Origin: CAZEKB01 sp964512225
GTDB lineage: Bacteria; Myxococcota_A; UBA796; UBA9615
NCBI GenBank assembly: GCA_964512225.1
Contig: CAZEKB010000006.1
Coordinates: 48,101 to 112,100 of the forward strand
Length of the DNA stretch: 64,000 nucleotides
Direction of reading: 5' to 3'
Positions 34,988-43,858 of this stretch are shown piece after piece. The translations under genes were made by a program, and so were the position numbers. Each line of letters begins with the position of its first letter. The first letter of the stretch is position 1. A model generated the notes under the pieces. The model was not told the DNA's origin and ran no database searches. It was given only the letters and a program-made list of their open reading frames with translations.

Positions 34988-35885
34988 CCCCGCGGACCTG
35001 CCGGGGTGGGCGCCGGCGCCCCTGCGCGACCGCTGGGCCGTCGGCACCAAGGCGATCGCGCTCACCCTCAAGCGCATGCGGACCGCCCGCCGGATCCGAC
35101 CGGACCGGGTCTTCCGCCTGCCGTACGAGGACGTCTCCCTCACCACCGACGACGGGGTCGCCCTCGCCGCGTGGTTCATCCCCGCGGACCGCGCGGACCT
35201 CGCGGCCGTCGTCCACCACCACTACGGAGGCCAGAAGGCGACGGTCCTGCCCTGGCTGCGCTTCCTTCACGACAAGGGCATCCCGGCCCTCGCGATCGAC
35301 GGACGCGGGCACGGGAGCTCGGATCGCTCGCCCCCCGGTCGCGGGTCCTTCATTCGCCGGGCCCCCGACGTCCGCGCCGCGTGCGACGAGCTCCGCCGGC
35401 GGGGCTTTCCCCGCATCCTCGCGGTGGGCCAGTCCATGGGCGCGGCCACGACGGCGATCGCGGTGGCCGGTCGGCCCGACCTCGCGGGCGTGATCCTCGA
35501 CTCGGGGCCCGCCCCGGAGATGGGGACGGCGGCGTGGGGCCTGGCCGGGAACCTGATGGAGACGCAGCGCGAGAAGGACCCGAGCGCGCGGGGGCTGCTC
35601 GCGGCCCGGATCCTCCCCGGCACGCAGCCCGGGCGGTACCCCTTCGCGATCTGGCGGGCGCTCCTGCGCCTCCGAAGGACGCCCTTGCTGTGGCTCCACG
35701 GGTCCGCGGATCGCGTGATCGAGGCGCGCTGGGCCCGGGCCTGGTTTCGGCCGCTCGCTCCGCGCACCGGGGCCTGGTCGAGCCTGGAGGTGGAGGGGGC
35801 GGATCACGTGCGCAGCCTCCAGACGGACCCGCCCGGGGTGGAGGCGGCGGTGGACGCGCTCCTGGAAAGGATCGACCGACCCTGA
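34971..35885 (+). CDS. Alpha/beta hydrolase
   Basis: The 304-residue protein has the alpha/beta-hydrolase fold with nucleophile elbow GQSMG (S155), the oxyanion region HHHYGGQKA, an acidic residue in HGSADRVI and the catalytic His in the GADHV segment near the end. It has no signal peptide. The start is GTG at 34971, overlapping the asparaginase gene. Substrate is not known; it resembles serine aminopeptidase/thioesterase-type hydrolases. Confidence 0.85.
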   Translation: MPFRGDPADLPGWAPAPLRDRWAVGTKAIALTLKRMRTARRIRPDRVFRLPYEDVSLTTDDGVALAAWFIPADRADLAAVVHHHYGGQKATVLPWLRFLHDKGIPALAIDGRGHGSSDRSPPGRGSFIRRAPDVRAACDELRRRGFPRILAVGQSMGAATTAIAVAGRPDLAGVILDSGPAPEMGTAAWGLAGNLMETQREKDPSARGLLAARILPGTQPGRYPFAIWRALLRLRRTPLLWLHGSADRVIEARWARAWFRPLAPRTGAWSSLEVEGADHVRSLQTDPPGVEAAVDALLERIDRP

Positions 35886-35916
35886 CGCGACCTGCCGCGC
35901 GACTTACAGTGAGTCG

Positions 35917-38055
35917 ATGCCCCCCCGGATCCTCCCCGCTCTCCTGGCCGCGACCCTCCTCGCGCCCTCCGCGCAGGCCCGCCCCAGCAAGGCCACGAAG
36001 GCCGAGCTGGCCGCCGATCGCGCGGTCGTCGCGGTCATGCAGGTGCGGGACCGCGGGAAGATCGAGGACGCGCTCGGACAGGTCCAGGAGCTGCTGAAGG
36101 AGCAACCCGAGAACATCGCCGCCCACCGGCTCTACCAGGAGCTGGCCGCCGTCGGTCGACGCAACGGCCGCCTCGTGGAGGCGGAGTACCGTCACTGGCT
36201 CGAGCAGGAGCCCGACGACTCCCTGCGGCGCCTGCTGCACGCGTCGGCCCAGCTGACCACCGCGCTCACGACGCCCGGCTACTTCGACCGCCGCATGGCG
36301 CGCGAGGTGGAGGGACGCCTCGTGGCCGTGGAGGCGATGGAGGAGACCGAGGCCTGGGCCCACTTCGTCTCGGCGGACCTGGAGAAGCTGCGGGGCCGCC
36401 CGGATCGGGAGTCCGCGCACGTGGACGCCGCCTTCGCCATCGCCCCGAACGATCCGTCGATCCGCTACGACCTCGTGCGGCGTCGCTTCAGCGAGGACAA
36501 GCCCGAGGAGGCGGCCGAGCTGTGCCTCGAACTCGTGAAGCAGGCGCCGTGGCGCTCCCTGGTGTGCAGCGTGCTCTGGGAGATCCCGCGGGAGCGGGTG
36601 ACCGACGCGCTGGAGACCACCTCGAAGGCCGTCGTCGAAGCGCTGGAGACGGCCGAGAAGCGTCGCCGCGACGACGTGGTGACCCTGCGCGCGCTGGAGG
36701 AGCTGTACGCGACGGTGGAGGACCGCTCGGGCATGCGCCGCGTGCGGGCCCGCCTGGCCGAGATCGATCCCGCCTGGGTGCCCGTCGTGGGGCGCTTCCC
36801 GTACCTGTCGCCGCTGTCGGGCGGGGAGCTGGGCGCCGACGAGGTCGCGGGCCTCCGCGAGGTCCAGCAGACGGTGGAGGAGACGACCACGTTCGCGGAG
36901 CGTCGCGACGCGCTCCAGCGCATCCGCCCGGGCCTCCCCGAGAGCCCGCGCGTGCTCGCGTTCTTCCACGGCGCGATGGCCGACGCGCACCGGGCGCTGG
37001 GCGACGCGGACGCCTCCCGCGCGGAGCGGCGCAAGGCCATGGAGCTGGTCCCGGAGGACCCCCACCTGCGCAACGCCTGGGCCTACACCTGCGCCCTGGA
37101 CAAGGTCGACCTCGCCGAAGCCTTGGCCGTGATCGACTCGTCGATCACCGACATGCTGGGCGAACGCTTCCAGCTGCTCGACATCGAGATCGGCGACACC
37201 CTGGCCGACTGGGAGGGGGCGCGCGCCTCGTCCGCGGGGGCGATCATCGATACGAAGGGGTGGCTGCTGCATCAGCTCGGCCGTCACCAGGAGGCGGTCG
37301 CGTGGCTGCAGCTCGCGGCCCTCCTGTCGTCGGACGGGACGGTTCAGGCCCACCTCGGGAGGGCGCGCTACGCCCTCGGGAACGACGAAGCGGCCTTCAT
37401 GCACCTGCTCCGGGCGCTCGCGCTCGGCGGGGTCGAGGACCACGGCGTGGTGCGGTCGCTCGCCGGGCACCTGTACGACAAGGCGCACGTGGTCCCCGGC
37501 GGGCTCGACGCCCTGATCGAAGAGCAGAAGCGCGTCCTCGGCGTCCCCGGGGCGGGGGGGGACGACTCCGAGGCGGAGATGGCGCCGACGCGCGCTCCCG
37601 TCGAGTCCGCCCCGGATCGGGACGAGGCCGGGCTGGTGGGCGGACCGGCCCCGCGGCTCGCCTACGAGCGGCTGGACGGCGGAGTCGAGTCGCTGGCGGA
37701 TCTGCGGGGCAGCGTGGTGGTGCTGGACTTCTGGGCCAGCTGGTGCGGGCCCTGCCGCCTCGCCCTGCCGATGCTCGACTCGCTCGCGAAGGCCTTCGAC
37801 GGTGAGGAGGTGGTGTTCGTCGCCGTCTCCGTCGACGAGACGATGGCGGACGCGCGCTCCTTCTGGTCGGACTACGCCTCGCCCATGCGGGTCGGCCTCG
37901 CCGAAGAGGGCGTGGTCGAGGCCTACAAGGTGAGCGCCATCCCCGTGACCTACATCATCGACCGCGACGGGACGATCGCTTCGGTGAAGAACGGGTTCGA
38001 CGCGAGCCACCAGGAGCAGCTTGTGGCCGAGGTCATCGAGCTCCTCGCCGAGTAG
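35917..38055 (+). CDS. TPR-repeat protein with C-terminal TlpA-type thioredoxin domain
   Basis: The 712-residue protein has a signal peptide (about 1-22, ending AQA), several TPR-like helical repeats (about 50-540) and a TlpA/ResA-type thioredoxin domain with CGPC at 610-613 (FWASWCGPCRLALPML). The cis-Pro AIPVTYIIDRDGTI follows. A Pro/Glu linker at about 545-580 separates the parts. It would act in the periplasm as a redox protein with a helical recruiting arm. It is convergent with the DsrE-like gene, with 6 bp between them. Confidence 0.87.
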   Translation: MPPRILPALLAATLLAPSAQARPSKATKAELAADRAVVAVMQVRDRGKIEDALGQVQELLKEQPENIAAHRLYQELAAVGRRNGRLVEAEYRHWLEQEPDDSLRRLLHASAQLTTALTTPGYFDRRMAREVEGRLVAVEAMEETEAWAHFVSADLEKLRGRPDRESAHVDAAFAIAPNDPSIRYDLVRRRFSEDKPEEAAELCLELVKQAPWRSLVCSVLWEIPRERVTDALETTSKAVVEALETAEKRRRDDVVTLRALEELYATVEDRSGMRRVRARLAEIDPAWVPVVGRFPYLSPLSGGELGADEVAGLREVQQTVEETTTFAERRDALQRIRPGLPESPRVLAFFHGAMADAHRALGDADASRAERRKAMELVPEDPHLRNAWAYTCALDKVDLAEALAVIDSSITDMLGERFQLLDIEIGDTLADWEGARASSAGAIIDTKGWLLHQLGRHQEAVAWLQLAALLSSDGTVQAHLGRARYALGNDEAAFMHLLRALALGGVEDHGVVRSLAGHLYDKAHVVPGGLDALIEEQKRVLGVPGAGGDDSEAEMAPTRAPVESAPDRDEAGLVGGPAPRLAYERLDGGVESLADLRGSVVVLDFWASWCGPCRLALPMLDSLAKAFDGEEVVFVAVSVDETMADARSFWSDYASPMRVGLAEEGVVEAYKVSAIPVTYIIDRDGTIASVKNGFDASHQEQLVAEVIELLAE

Positions 38056-38061
38056 GGGCGC

Positions 38062-38487
38062 TCAGGTCACCACGAGCTTCGCGCCGCCCTTCGACGCCAG
38101 CTGCAGGAAGCTGCCGTGGGCGAGCAGCGAGTCGACCTGCTCGGGGACCTTCGGCTGCAGGTGCAGCAGCTTGATCGACGTCGTGCAGCCGTACAGCTTG
38201 ACCCGGTCGCCGCCGAGCTCCCGAGCCTCCTCGAGGAGCTCGTCCAGATCCGGGATGCGGCCCGCGTCGATGCCCCGCTCGTAGGCCTTCTTGACCTCGG
38301 GGGTGGAGATGCCGACCTCGGCCTCGGCCATGGTGCCGTGGTGGTAGCGGTACAGCGCCCCGTACGTCAGGAAGACGTGCGCCTCCCAGTCCATGGACGC
38401 AGCCGTCGCCACGAGGCCCACCATCGTATGCAGCTGCTCGTAGGTGTCGCCCTTGGCGTAGATGCACAGGCGCGGGCGGTCACTCAT
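38062..38487 (-). CDS. DsrE/DsrF-like sulfur-transfer family protein at the end of the ISC operon
   Basis: The 141-residue protein has the DsrE-like fold (N-terminal RLCIYAKGDTYEQLHTMVGLVATAA), and a single conserved Cys, C101 in YGCTTS, at the place where DsrE-family proteins hold a sulfur-relay Cys. It may accept persulfide sulfur from IscS or another donor. It overlaps iscX by 8 bp and is the last gene of the ISC operon. This assignment is from fold-type sequence pattern, so moderate. Confidence 0.75.
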   Translation of the reverse strand: MSDRPRLCIYAKGDTYEQLHTMVGLVATAASMDWEAHVFLTYGALYRYHHGTMAEAEVGISTPEVKKAYERGIDAGRIPDLDELLEEARELGGDRVKLYGCTTSIKLLHLQPKVPEQVDSLLAHGSFLQLASKGGAKLVVT

Positions 38488-38692
38488 GGTCGAGCCGCCA
38501 CTCGTCGAGCCAGACCATCTGGATGCGCTCGAGGGTGCCCTCGGAGCAGCCGTCGGCGGCGCCTTCGAAGTCTTCGAGGGCCACCACCATGTCCCGCAGC
38601 TTCGTGAACGAGAGCTTCAGGGGGTCGAGCTCCGGGTGCTCCTCGTAGAGCTGCGCCCCGATCTCGGTGCCGTCGGACCAGTTCAGCTTCAT
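38480..38692 (-). CDS. iscX: IscX-like Fe-S assembly regulator
   Basis: IscX is a small acidic protein that binds IscS and iron and tunes Fe-S assembly. The 70-residue product starts MKLNWSDGTEIGAQLYEEHP and has LDPLKLSFTKLRDMVVALEDF and the C-terminal QMVWLDEWRLDHE, matching the IscX layout and length. It lies 15 bp after fdx, the normal place in an ISC operon. Confidence 0.88.
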   Translation of the reverse strand: MKLNWSDGTEIGAQLYEEHPELDPLKLSFTKLRDMVVALEDFEGAADGCSEGTLERIQMVWLDEWRLDHE

Positions 38693-38707
38693 GGCGTGCT
38701 CCGGCGT

Positions 38708-39028
38708 TCAGTACGGGCGCTGGGGGACCACGACGACGACGTCGGTCGTGCCCAGCCGCGCCTGGCAGCCGAGCCGCGACTCGAGCGTGACGCCCTCGAC
38801 CTCGTCGAGCTTGTCCTCTTCGTCGAAGTCCATCTCCGACAGCGAGTCGCCGCCCGCCTTCACGATCACGTGGCAGGTGGTGCAGGCGCAGAAGCCGCCG
38901 CAGGCGTGCTCGAGGTCGTAGTCCTTGTCGAGGGCCGTCTCCAGGATCGAGGCGCCCTCTTCGGCCTCGAGCGTGACGTCCTCGGAGGCGTCCTTGGCGG
39001 TGATCGGTCGGAAGGTGACCGTGGGCAT
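38708..39028 (-). CDS. fdx: ISC-type 2Fe-2S ferredoxin
   Basis: The 106-residue adrenodoxin-type ferredoxin supplies electrons for Fe-S cluster assembly. Cluster ligands are C43, C49, C52 and C88 (C-x5-C-x2-C and RLGCQAR), with an extra C47 inside the loop, as is common in ISC ferredoxins. The ATG at 39028 fits the family start MPTVTFRP. The gene lies 11 bp after hscA. Confidence 0.94.
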   Translation of the reverse strand: MPTVTFRPITAKDASEDVTLEAEEGASILETALDKDYDLEHACGGFCACTTCHVIVKAGGDSLSEMDFDEEDKLDEVEGVTLESRLGCQARLGTTDVVVVVPQRPY

Positions 39029-39039
39029 CGTCGTTTCTC

Positions 39040-40950
39040 CTAGCCGAGCTGGATGTCGCGGGCCGAGGTGCGGGGCGCGCTGCCCATGACCTCGTCCATG
39101 GTCTTGCCCGCGACGGTGACGCTCAGGACTTCGTTCATCATCGCCGAGGCGACCGGCGCGGTGCTCTCGTTGAGCACCTCCATGGCCGCCTCGACCGTCT
39201 CCTTGTCGTCGGACGTCAGGGCCGCCTTCAGCCCCTCGACCGCGGCGCGTATCTGGCCCGCCAACGGCGGCGGGATCAAGTCCGGACGGTTGGAAAGTGC
39301 CCGATCCGTGTATCGCAGCACGCTCTCTGCTTCGGCCTTGAGGTCCGCCAGGAGGTGCGCCTGTACGTCCTCCTCGGCGTGCTCGATCGAGTCGAAGATC
39401 ATGTCCTCGACCTGCTCGTCCGTGAGCCCGTACGTGGGCCGCACCTCGATCGACGACTGCACGCCCGAGGTCATCTCCTTCGCCGTGACCTTGAGCATGC
39501 CGTTGGCGTCGATGAAGAACTCCACGAGCACCCGGGGCATGCCCGCGGGCATGGGCGGGATGCCCCGCAGGCGGAAGCGACCGAGGCTGCGCAGGTCCTT
39601 CGCCATCTCGCGCTCGCCCTGCACGACGTGGATCTCCACCGCCGTCTGGTCGTCGATCTGGGTGGAGAAGCCCTCGGTGGCTCGCACCGGGATGGGCGTG
39701 TTGCGCCACAGCAGCTTCGTGGCGCCGCCGCCGTAGGTCTCGATGCCCAGGCTGAGCGGCGTGACGTCGAGGACCACCGCGCCGTCCGCCTCCCGGTCGC
39801 CCGCGAGCACGGCGGCCTGCACCGCGGCGCCGAGCGCGACGACCTGGTCGGGGTCGATCTCGGTGTGCGGCGGCTTGCCGAACTCGGCCTCGAGCCGCGC
39901 GCGCACGGCCGGGATGCGGCTCGAGCCCCCCACGCACACGACCTCGCCCACGTCCTCCGGGTCCAGGTCCGCTTCGTCGAGGATGAACTCGATGGCGGCC
40001 ATCGTCTTGTCGATGAGGGGGCCCACCGCGCCGTCGAAGTCGGCCCGGGTGATGGTGCGCTCGATCGAGATGCCCGCGTTCTGGAACGTGAGCGCGACGT
40101 GCGTCGAGTCGTTGTCCGTCAGCGCGATCTTGGCCCCCTCGGCCGCGATCTTCACCGCCGCGAGGCGTCCCGGGTCACCGTCCACCGCGGCCCGGTCTTC
40201 GTCGGTCAGGCCCGCGAGCAGCAGCTCGGCCACCGCGTAGTCGAAGTCGTCCCCCCCGAGCCGCGTATTCCCGGTGGTCCCGATGACCTTGAACACACCC
40301 TCGGTGACCCTCAGGAGGCTCACGTCGAACGTGCCGCCGCCGAGGTCGTAGACGAGGATGGTGCCCGACGCGCCCTGGTCGAGGCCGTAGGCCAGCGCCG
40401 CCGCGGTGGGCTCGTTGATGATGCGCAGGACGTCGATCCCGGCCATGCGCCCGGCGTCGCGGGTCGCCTGCCGCTGCCCGTCGTCGAAGTAGGCGGGGAC
40501 GGTGATGACCGCCCGCTTGAGGCGACCGTTGTAGGCGCGCTCGACGCGCTTCTTGGCCTCCCCGAGGATCATCGCCGACAGCTCCTGGGGCAGGTACTCC
40601 TTGCCGTGCACGCGGACGGCGACCTGCTTGCCCATGCCGGACTGGACGATGCGGTAGGGCAGCCGACCCATGTCGTCGATGTCTTCGATGCCGCGCCCCA
40701 TGAACCGCTTCACGGACGTGATGGTCCCCGCCGGGTTCATGAGCGCGCGCGCCTTCGCGTCGTCGCCGACGGCCGCGTGATGCTCCTCGTCGATGGATAC
40801 GACCGACGGCACGATCGCGCGGCCGTGACGGTCGGTGAGCACCCTCGGCTCCCCGTCGACGACCCACCCCACGAGCGTATTGGTGGTGCCCAGGTCGATG
40901 CCCGCGACGATGTCGGTGACCTGGCCCTTGACCTTCAGCGGGATCTGCAT
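39040..40950 (-). CDS. hscA: Hsp70-type chaperone HscA
   Basis: HscA is the specialised DnaK-family ATPase that, with HscB, releases clusters from IscU. The 636-residue protein has the ATPase signatures GIDLGTTNTLVGWV, YDLGGGTFDVSLL and VGGSSRIPAVRARLEAEFG and the beta substrate-binding domain with PLSLGIETYGG. The ATG at 40950 gives a short N-terminal extension before the ATPase domain, as in HscA. It follows hscB by 3 bp. Confidence 0.95.
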   Translation of the reverse strand: MQIPLKVKGQVTDIVAGIDLGTTNTLVGWVVDGEPRVLTDRHGRAIVPSVVSIDEEHHAAVGDDAKARALMNPAGTITSVKRFMGRGIEDIDDMGRLPYRIVQSGMGKQVAVRVHGKEYLPQELSAMILGEAKKRVERAYNGRLKRAVITVPAYFDDGQRQATRDAGRMAGIDVLRIINEPTAAALAYGLDQGASGTILVYDLGGGTFDVSLLRVTEGVFKVIGTTGNTRLGGDDFDYAVAELLLAGLTDEDRAAVDGDPGRLAAVKIAAEGAKIALTDNDSTHVALTFQNAGISIERTITRADFDGAVGPLIDKTMAAIEFILDEADLDPEDVGEVVCVGGSSRIPAVRARLEAEFGKPPHTEIDPDQVVALGAAVQAAVLAGDREADGAVVLDVTPLSLGIETYGGGATKLLWRNTPIPVRATEGFSTQIDDQTAVEIHVVQGEREMAKDLRSLGRFRLRGIPPMPAGMPRVLVEFFIDANGMLKVTAKEMTSGVQSSIEVRPTYGLTDEQVEDMIFDSIEHAEEDVQAHLLADLKAEAESVLRYTDRALSNRPDLIPPPLAGQIRAAVEGLKAALTSDDKETVEAAMEVLNESTAPVASAMMNEVLSVTVAGKTMDEVMGSAPRTSARDIQLG

Positions 40951-40953
40951 CGG

Positions 40954-41622
40954 TTACTCGGGGATCTTCTCGCCGCGGAGGGCGGTCTGGATGTTGCGCC
41001 AGTAACGAGACTGGCTGACGGTGCTCGCGATGGTCTCCAAGGTGGAGGTGCGAGCGGCCCCGGGGTCCACGGCGGCGTCGGCCACGTCGAGGGCGGCGAA
41101 GGCGTCGGCGAGGATCGACTGCAGGGCCTTGAGCTCGCGGCGCGTCTGCTTCTTCAGCGCCTTCCGGGTGCCGTCGTCGAGGCCGTCCTGGATCGACTCC
41201 TGGAGCTCGAGCTGCTCCATGAGGAACCCGGGCGGCAGCCGCTTGCTCGCCTCGTCGAGGGCGCCCGATCGCTGCTCGTCCGTGAGGGCGAGCAGGGTCT
41301 CGGCGCGCCGGAACGGGTTGCGCACGGACTCGAGCGCCTCGTTGACGGCCGACTGGGCGAGCAGGGCCTTGCGGTGCAGGCGGTCGGAGCGGGCCAGCCA
41401 CCTGTCCGGGTGCAGGCGCTGGGCGAGGAGCAGCTCGCGTCGGTCGAACTCGACGTCCGAGATCGCGAAGGTGCGCGCCAGGCCGAGGAGGCCGAAGGCG
41501 GACATGCGCGAGCGCTCGGGATAGTCGGCTCCGCACGCGTCGCAGAACAGCGGGAACGCCATCGGGCCGCCGCACTCGTCGCAGCGGTGTTCTTCGACGG
41601 TGATGGCGTAGGTGGAGGACAT
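40954..41622 (-). CDS. hscB: Co-chaperone HscB with N-terminal tetracysteine motif
   Basis: HscB recruits IscU and stimulates HscA. The 222-residue protein has the J-domain with HPD at 71-73 (QRLHPDRW) and a C-terminal helical IscU-binding domain (RNPFRRAETLL and later helices). Before it are two CxxC pairs, C14/C17 and C27/C30, a zinc-ribbon-like knuckle. E. coli HscB lacks this, while mitochondrial HSCB proteins have a similar tetracysteine. The gap of 72 bp before it (after iscA) is the second largest in the operon. Confidence 0.92.
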   Translation of the reverse strand: MSSTYAITVEEHRCDECGGPMAFPLFCDACGADYPERSRMSAFGLLGLARTFAISDVEFDRRELLLAQRLHPDRWLARSDRLHRKALLAQSAVNEALESVRNPFRRAETLLALTDEQRSGALDEASKRLPPGFLMEQLELQESIQDGLDDGTRKALKKQTRRELKALQSILADAFAALDVADAAVDPGAARTSTLETIASTVSQSRYWRNIQTALRGEKIPE

Positions 41623-41694
41623 GGACCTTCGCGAAAAAGGCGGCGCCCGCCGCAGGGGGCCTGGGCGGGCGGTGGGGAGACTACGGACTCCGCC

Positions 41695-42030
41695 TCAGAC
41701 GGAGAATGACGTTCCGCACCCGCAGACCGCCTTGGCCTTGGGGTTCAGGAAGACGAAGCCGCCGTTGAAGTCGTCGGTGTCGAAGTCGAGCTCGAGGCCC
41801 GCCGTGTAGAGGAAGGACTTCTTGTCCACGATCAGCTTCACGCCGTTGCTCTCGAAGACGCGGTCGAACTTCGTGGGCTCGTCGTCGATCGAGAGGTTGT
41901 AGGACAGGCCGCTGCAGCCGCCGCCCTGCACGGCGATGCGAAGCCCCACCTCTTCGGAGAGCCTCTTCTGCTCGAAGAGGGAGCTGATCTTGTTCGCCGC
42001 GGAGGACGAGACAGCGATGCTGGCGGCCAC
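41695..42030 (-). CDS. iscA: Iron-sulfur assembly A-type carrier IscA
   Basis: The 111-residue protein has ligand cysteines C39, C103 and C105 (GGGCSGLSY, CGCGTSFS). It sits 9 bp after iscU in the normal ISC order. It is the second A-type carrier in the window; the other is at 26929. Confidence 0.94.
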   Translation of the reverse strand: MAASIAVSSSAANKISSLFEQKRLSEEVGLRIAVQGGGCSGLSYNLSIDDEPTKFDRVFESNGVKLIVDKKSFLYTAGLELDFDTDDFNGGFVFLNPKAKAVCGCGTSFSV

Positions 42031-42039
42031 CGGTGCGTC

Positions 42040-42417
42040 CTACTTCTGCTTGTTCTGGTAGTCCTCGATCGCGGCCTTGATCGCCTCCTCGGCCAGGACC
42101 GAACAGTGGATCTTCACCGGCGGGAGCGCGAGCTCCTCGACGATCGCGGTGTTCTGGATGGCGTTGGCCTCGTCGAGCGTCTTGCCCTTCATCCACTCGG
42201 TGGCGAGGGAGCTCGACGCGATGGCGGAGCCGCACCCGAAGGTCTTGAACTTCGCGTCGACGATCTTGTCGTCCTCGACCTGGATCTGGAGCTTCATGAC
42301 GTCGCCGCACTCGGGAGCGCCGACGATCCCGGTGCCCACGTCCTCCGACGCCTTGTCGAGGGAGCCCATGTTCCGGGGGTTGTTGAAGTGGTCGATGACC
42401 TTGTCGGTGTAAGCCAT
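42040..42417 (-). CDS. iscU: Fe-S cluster scaffold protein IscU
   Basis: IscU assembles a [2Fe-2S] cluster with sulfur from IscS. The 125-residue protein has the three ligand Cys C37, C62 and C105, Asp39 beside C37, and the HscA-binding motif LPPVK at 98-102. The ATG at 42417 gives MAYTDKVIDHFNNPRN, the standard start. It has its own predicted promoter, overlapped by an IscR-like palindrome (42441-42458). Confidence 0.97.
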   Translation of the reverse strand: MAYTDKVIDHFNNPRNMGSLDKASEDVGTGIVGAPECGDVMKLQIQVEDDKIVDAKFKTFGCGSAIASSSLATEWMKGKTLDEANAIQNTAIVEELALPPVKIHCSVLAEEAIKAAIEDYQNKQK

Positions 42418-42437
42418 GGTCTGCTGGGTCTCCGAGT

Positions 42438-42474
42438 TATGGACCAATATGGTCCGGGATTGCCGCGATCGCAA
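42438..42474 (-). promoter_or_regulatory. IscR-type operator overlapping iscU promoter
   Basis: GGACCAATATGGTCC (42441-42455) is an inverted repeat (GGACCA/TGGTCC around ATA) that fits the spacing of IscR type-1 sites. On the minus strand a -35 TTGCGA (42474-42469) and -10 CATATT (42451-42446) are 17 bp apart, so the operator covers the -10. No Rrf2/IscR gene is in the window. Confidence 0.6.
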
Positions 42475-42497
42475 GAGGGACCTGCGGTACCCCGGGG

Positions 42498-43766
42498 CTA
42501 ATCGTGTTTCCACTCGATGGTGTTGAGGTCGATGCCCTCCTTGACCATCTCGTACAACGGGCTCATTTCGCGCAGCTTGAGGGCCGACGCGATCGTCTGC
42601 TCGGTGGCGTAGTCCACGTCCTCTTCCGTGGTGAACCGACCGAGGGAGAAGCGGATCGAGGTGTGCACGAGGTCCTCGCCGACGCCGATGGCGCGCATGA
42701 CGTGGCTGGGCTCGAGCGTGGCGGACGTGCAGGCCGAGCCGGACGACACGCAGACCGTGGTCATGCCCATCATCATCGACTCGCCCTCGACGTAGTTGAA
42801 GCTGATGTTCAGCCCGCCGGGGATGCGCTCGGTCTCGTGCCCGTTGAGGTAGACGTAGTCGAGGGCGTCCCAGATCCGGGACTTCATCTTCCCGGCGAGG
42901 CGCGTGAGGCGCTCCTTCTCGGAGGCGCGCAGCTCCTCGCACAGGGCCGCGGCCTTCCCCATGCCGACGATTCCGGGGACGTTCAGGGTGCCGTGGCGGA
43001 AGCCGCGCTCCTGCCCGCCGCCGAGCATCTGGGCGGACAGGCGCACGCGCGGGCGGCGCCGCCGGACGTACAGGGCGCCGACGCCCTTCGGCCCGTAGAT
43101 CTTGTGGCCGGACATGGCGAGCAGGTCGATGCCGTCGCGCTCGACGTCCACGTGCTCGGTGTCGAGGCCGAGGCAGGCGTCCACGAAGTAGATGACGCCC
43201 TTGTCCTTGCAGACCCCGCCGATCGCGCCCGCGGGGTTGATCGAGCCGATCTCGTTGTTGGCGAAGATGACCGCGACGAGGATCGTGTCCTCCCGGATGG
43301 CCTCGGCGACCTGCTCGGCGGTCACCCGCCCCGTCGTGTCCACGGGCAGGTACGTGATCTCGTACCCGTCGCGCTCGAGGGCGCGCAGGGGGTCCATCAC
43401 GGCGCGGTGTTCGACGGCCGTGGTGACGATGTGCTTGCCCTTGCTCCCGTACATCTTCGCCACCCCGAGGATGGCGAGGTTGCAGGCCTCGGTGCCGCCC
43501 GAGGTGAAGATGATCTCGGAGTCGCGGGCGCCCAGGAGGGAGGCCACGCTCGCGCGGGCGTCGTCCACGGCCTTCTCGGCGGCCCAGCCGAAGGAGTGCG
43601 AGCGGGAGTGGGCGTTGCCGTAGTGCTCGCCGAAGTACGGGAGCATCGCCTCGATCACGCGCGGATCCGTGCGGGTCGTCGAGTGGTTGTCCAGGTAGAC
43701 AGGCGAGTGCTCGACCTTGGCCGGGCCTGTTTCCTCTGAGGTTTCAGCTACTTGCAACGACGACAT
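42498..43766 (-). CDS. iscS: Cysteine desulfurase IscS
   Basis: IscS is a PLP enzyme that takes sulfur from cysteine and passes persulfide to IscU. The 422-residue protein has the PLP lysine K222 in MSGHKIYGPKG, the catalytic Cys C346 in SSGSACTSA, the active-site His near H120 and the YLDNHSTT N-terminus. The usual DAxQ, where the Gln contacts PLP, appears as DACL (197-200). The ATG at 43766 follows GGGAGAG; a longer TTG start at 43793 overlaps the operator and is less likely. It leads the ISC operon. Confidence 0.96.
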   Translation of the reverse strand: MSSLQVAETSEETGPAKVEHSPVYLDNHSTTRTDPRVIEAMLPYFGEHYGNAHSRSHSFGWAAEKAVDDARASVASLLGARDSEIIFTSGGTEACNLAILGVAKMYGSKGKHIVTTAVEHRAVMDPLRALERDGYEITYLPVDTTGRVTAEQVAEAIREDTILVAVIFANNEIGSINPAGAIGGVCKDKGVIYFVDACLGLDTEHVDVERDGIDLLAMSGHKIYGPKGVGALYVRRRRPRVRLSAQMLGGGQERGFRHGTLNVPGIVGMGKAAALCEELRASEKERLTRLAGKMKSRIWDALDYVYLNGHETERIPGGLNISFNYVEGESMMMGMTTVCVSSGSACTSATLEPSHVMRAIGVGEDLVHTSIRFSLGRFTTEEDVDYATEQTIASALKLREMSPLYEMVKEGIDLNTIEWKHD

Positions 43767-43783
43767 TCCCGGCTCTCCCGAAT

Positions 43784-43819
43784 CGTGGACCAATTTAGTC
43801 GGGAATACGTCGGTGTCAA
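43784..43819 (-). promoter_or_regulatory. IscR-type operator overlapping iscS promoter
   Basis: On the plus strand TGGACCAATTTAGTCGGGAA (43786-43805) closely matches the E. coli IscR type-1 operator pattern. On the minus strand a perfect -35 TTGACA (43819-43814) and -10 TAAATT (43797-43792) are 16 bp apart and overlap it, a repressor-like arrangement. Likely ligand is an Rrf2-family Fe-S sensor. Confidence 0.7.
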
Positions 43820-43858
43820 TCCCGGAGCCGGCTCGGTCGGACGTGCAGGACGCAAGGA

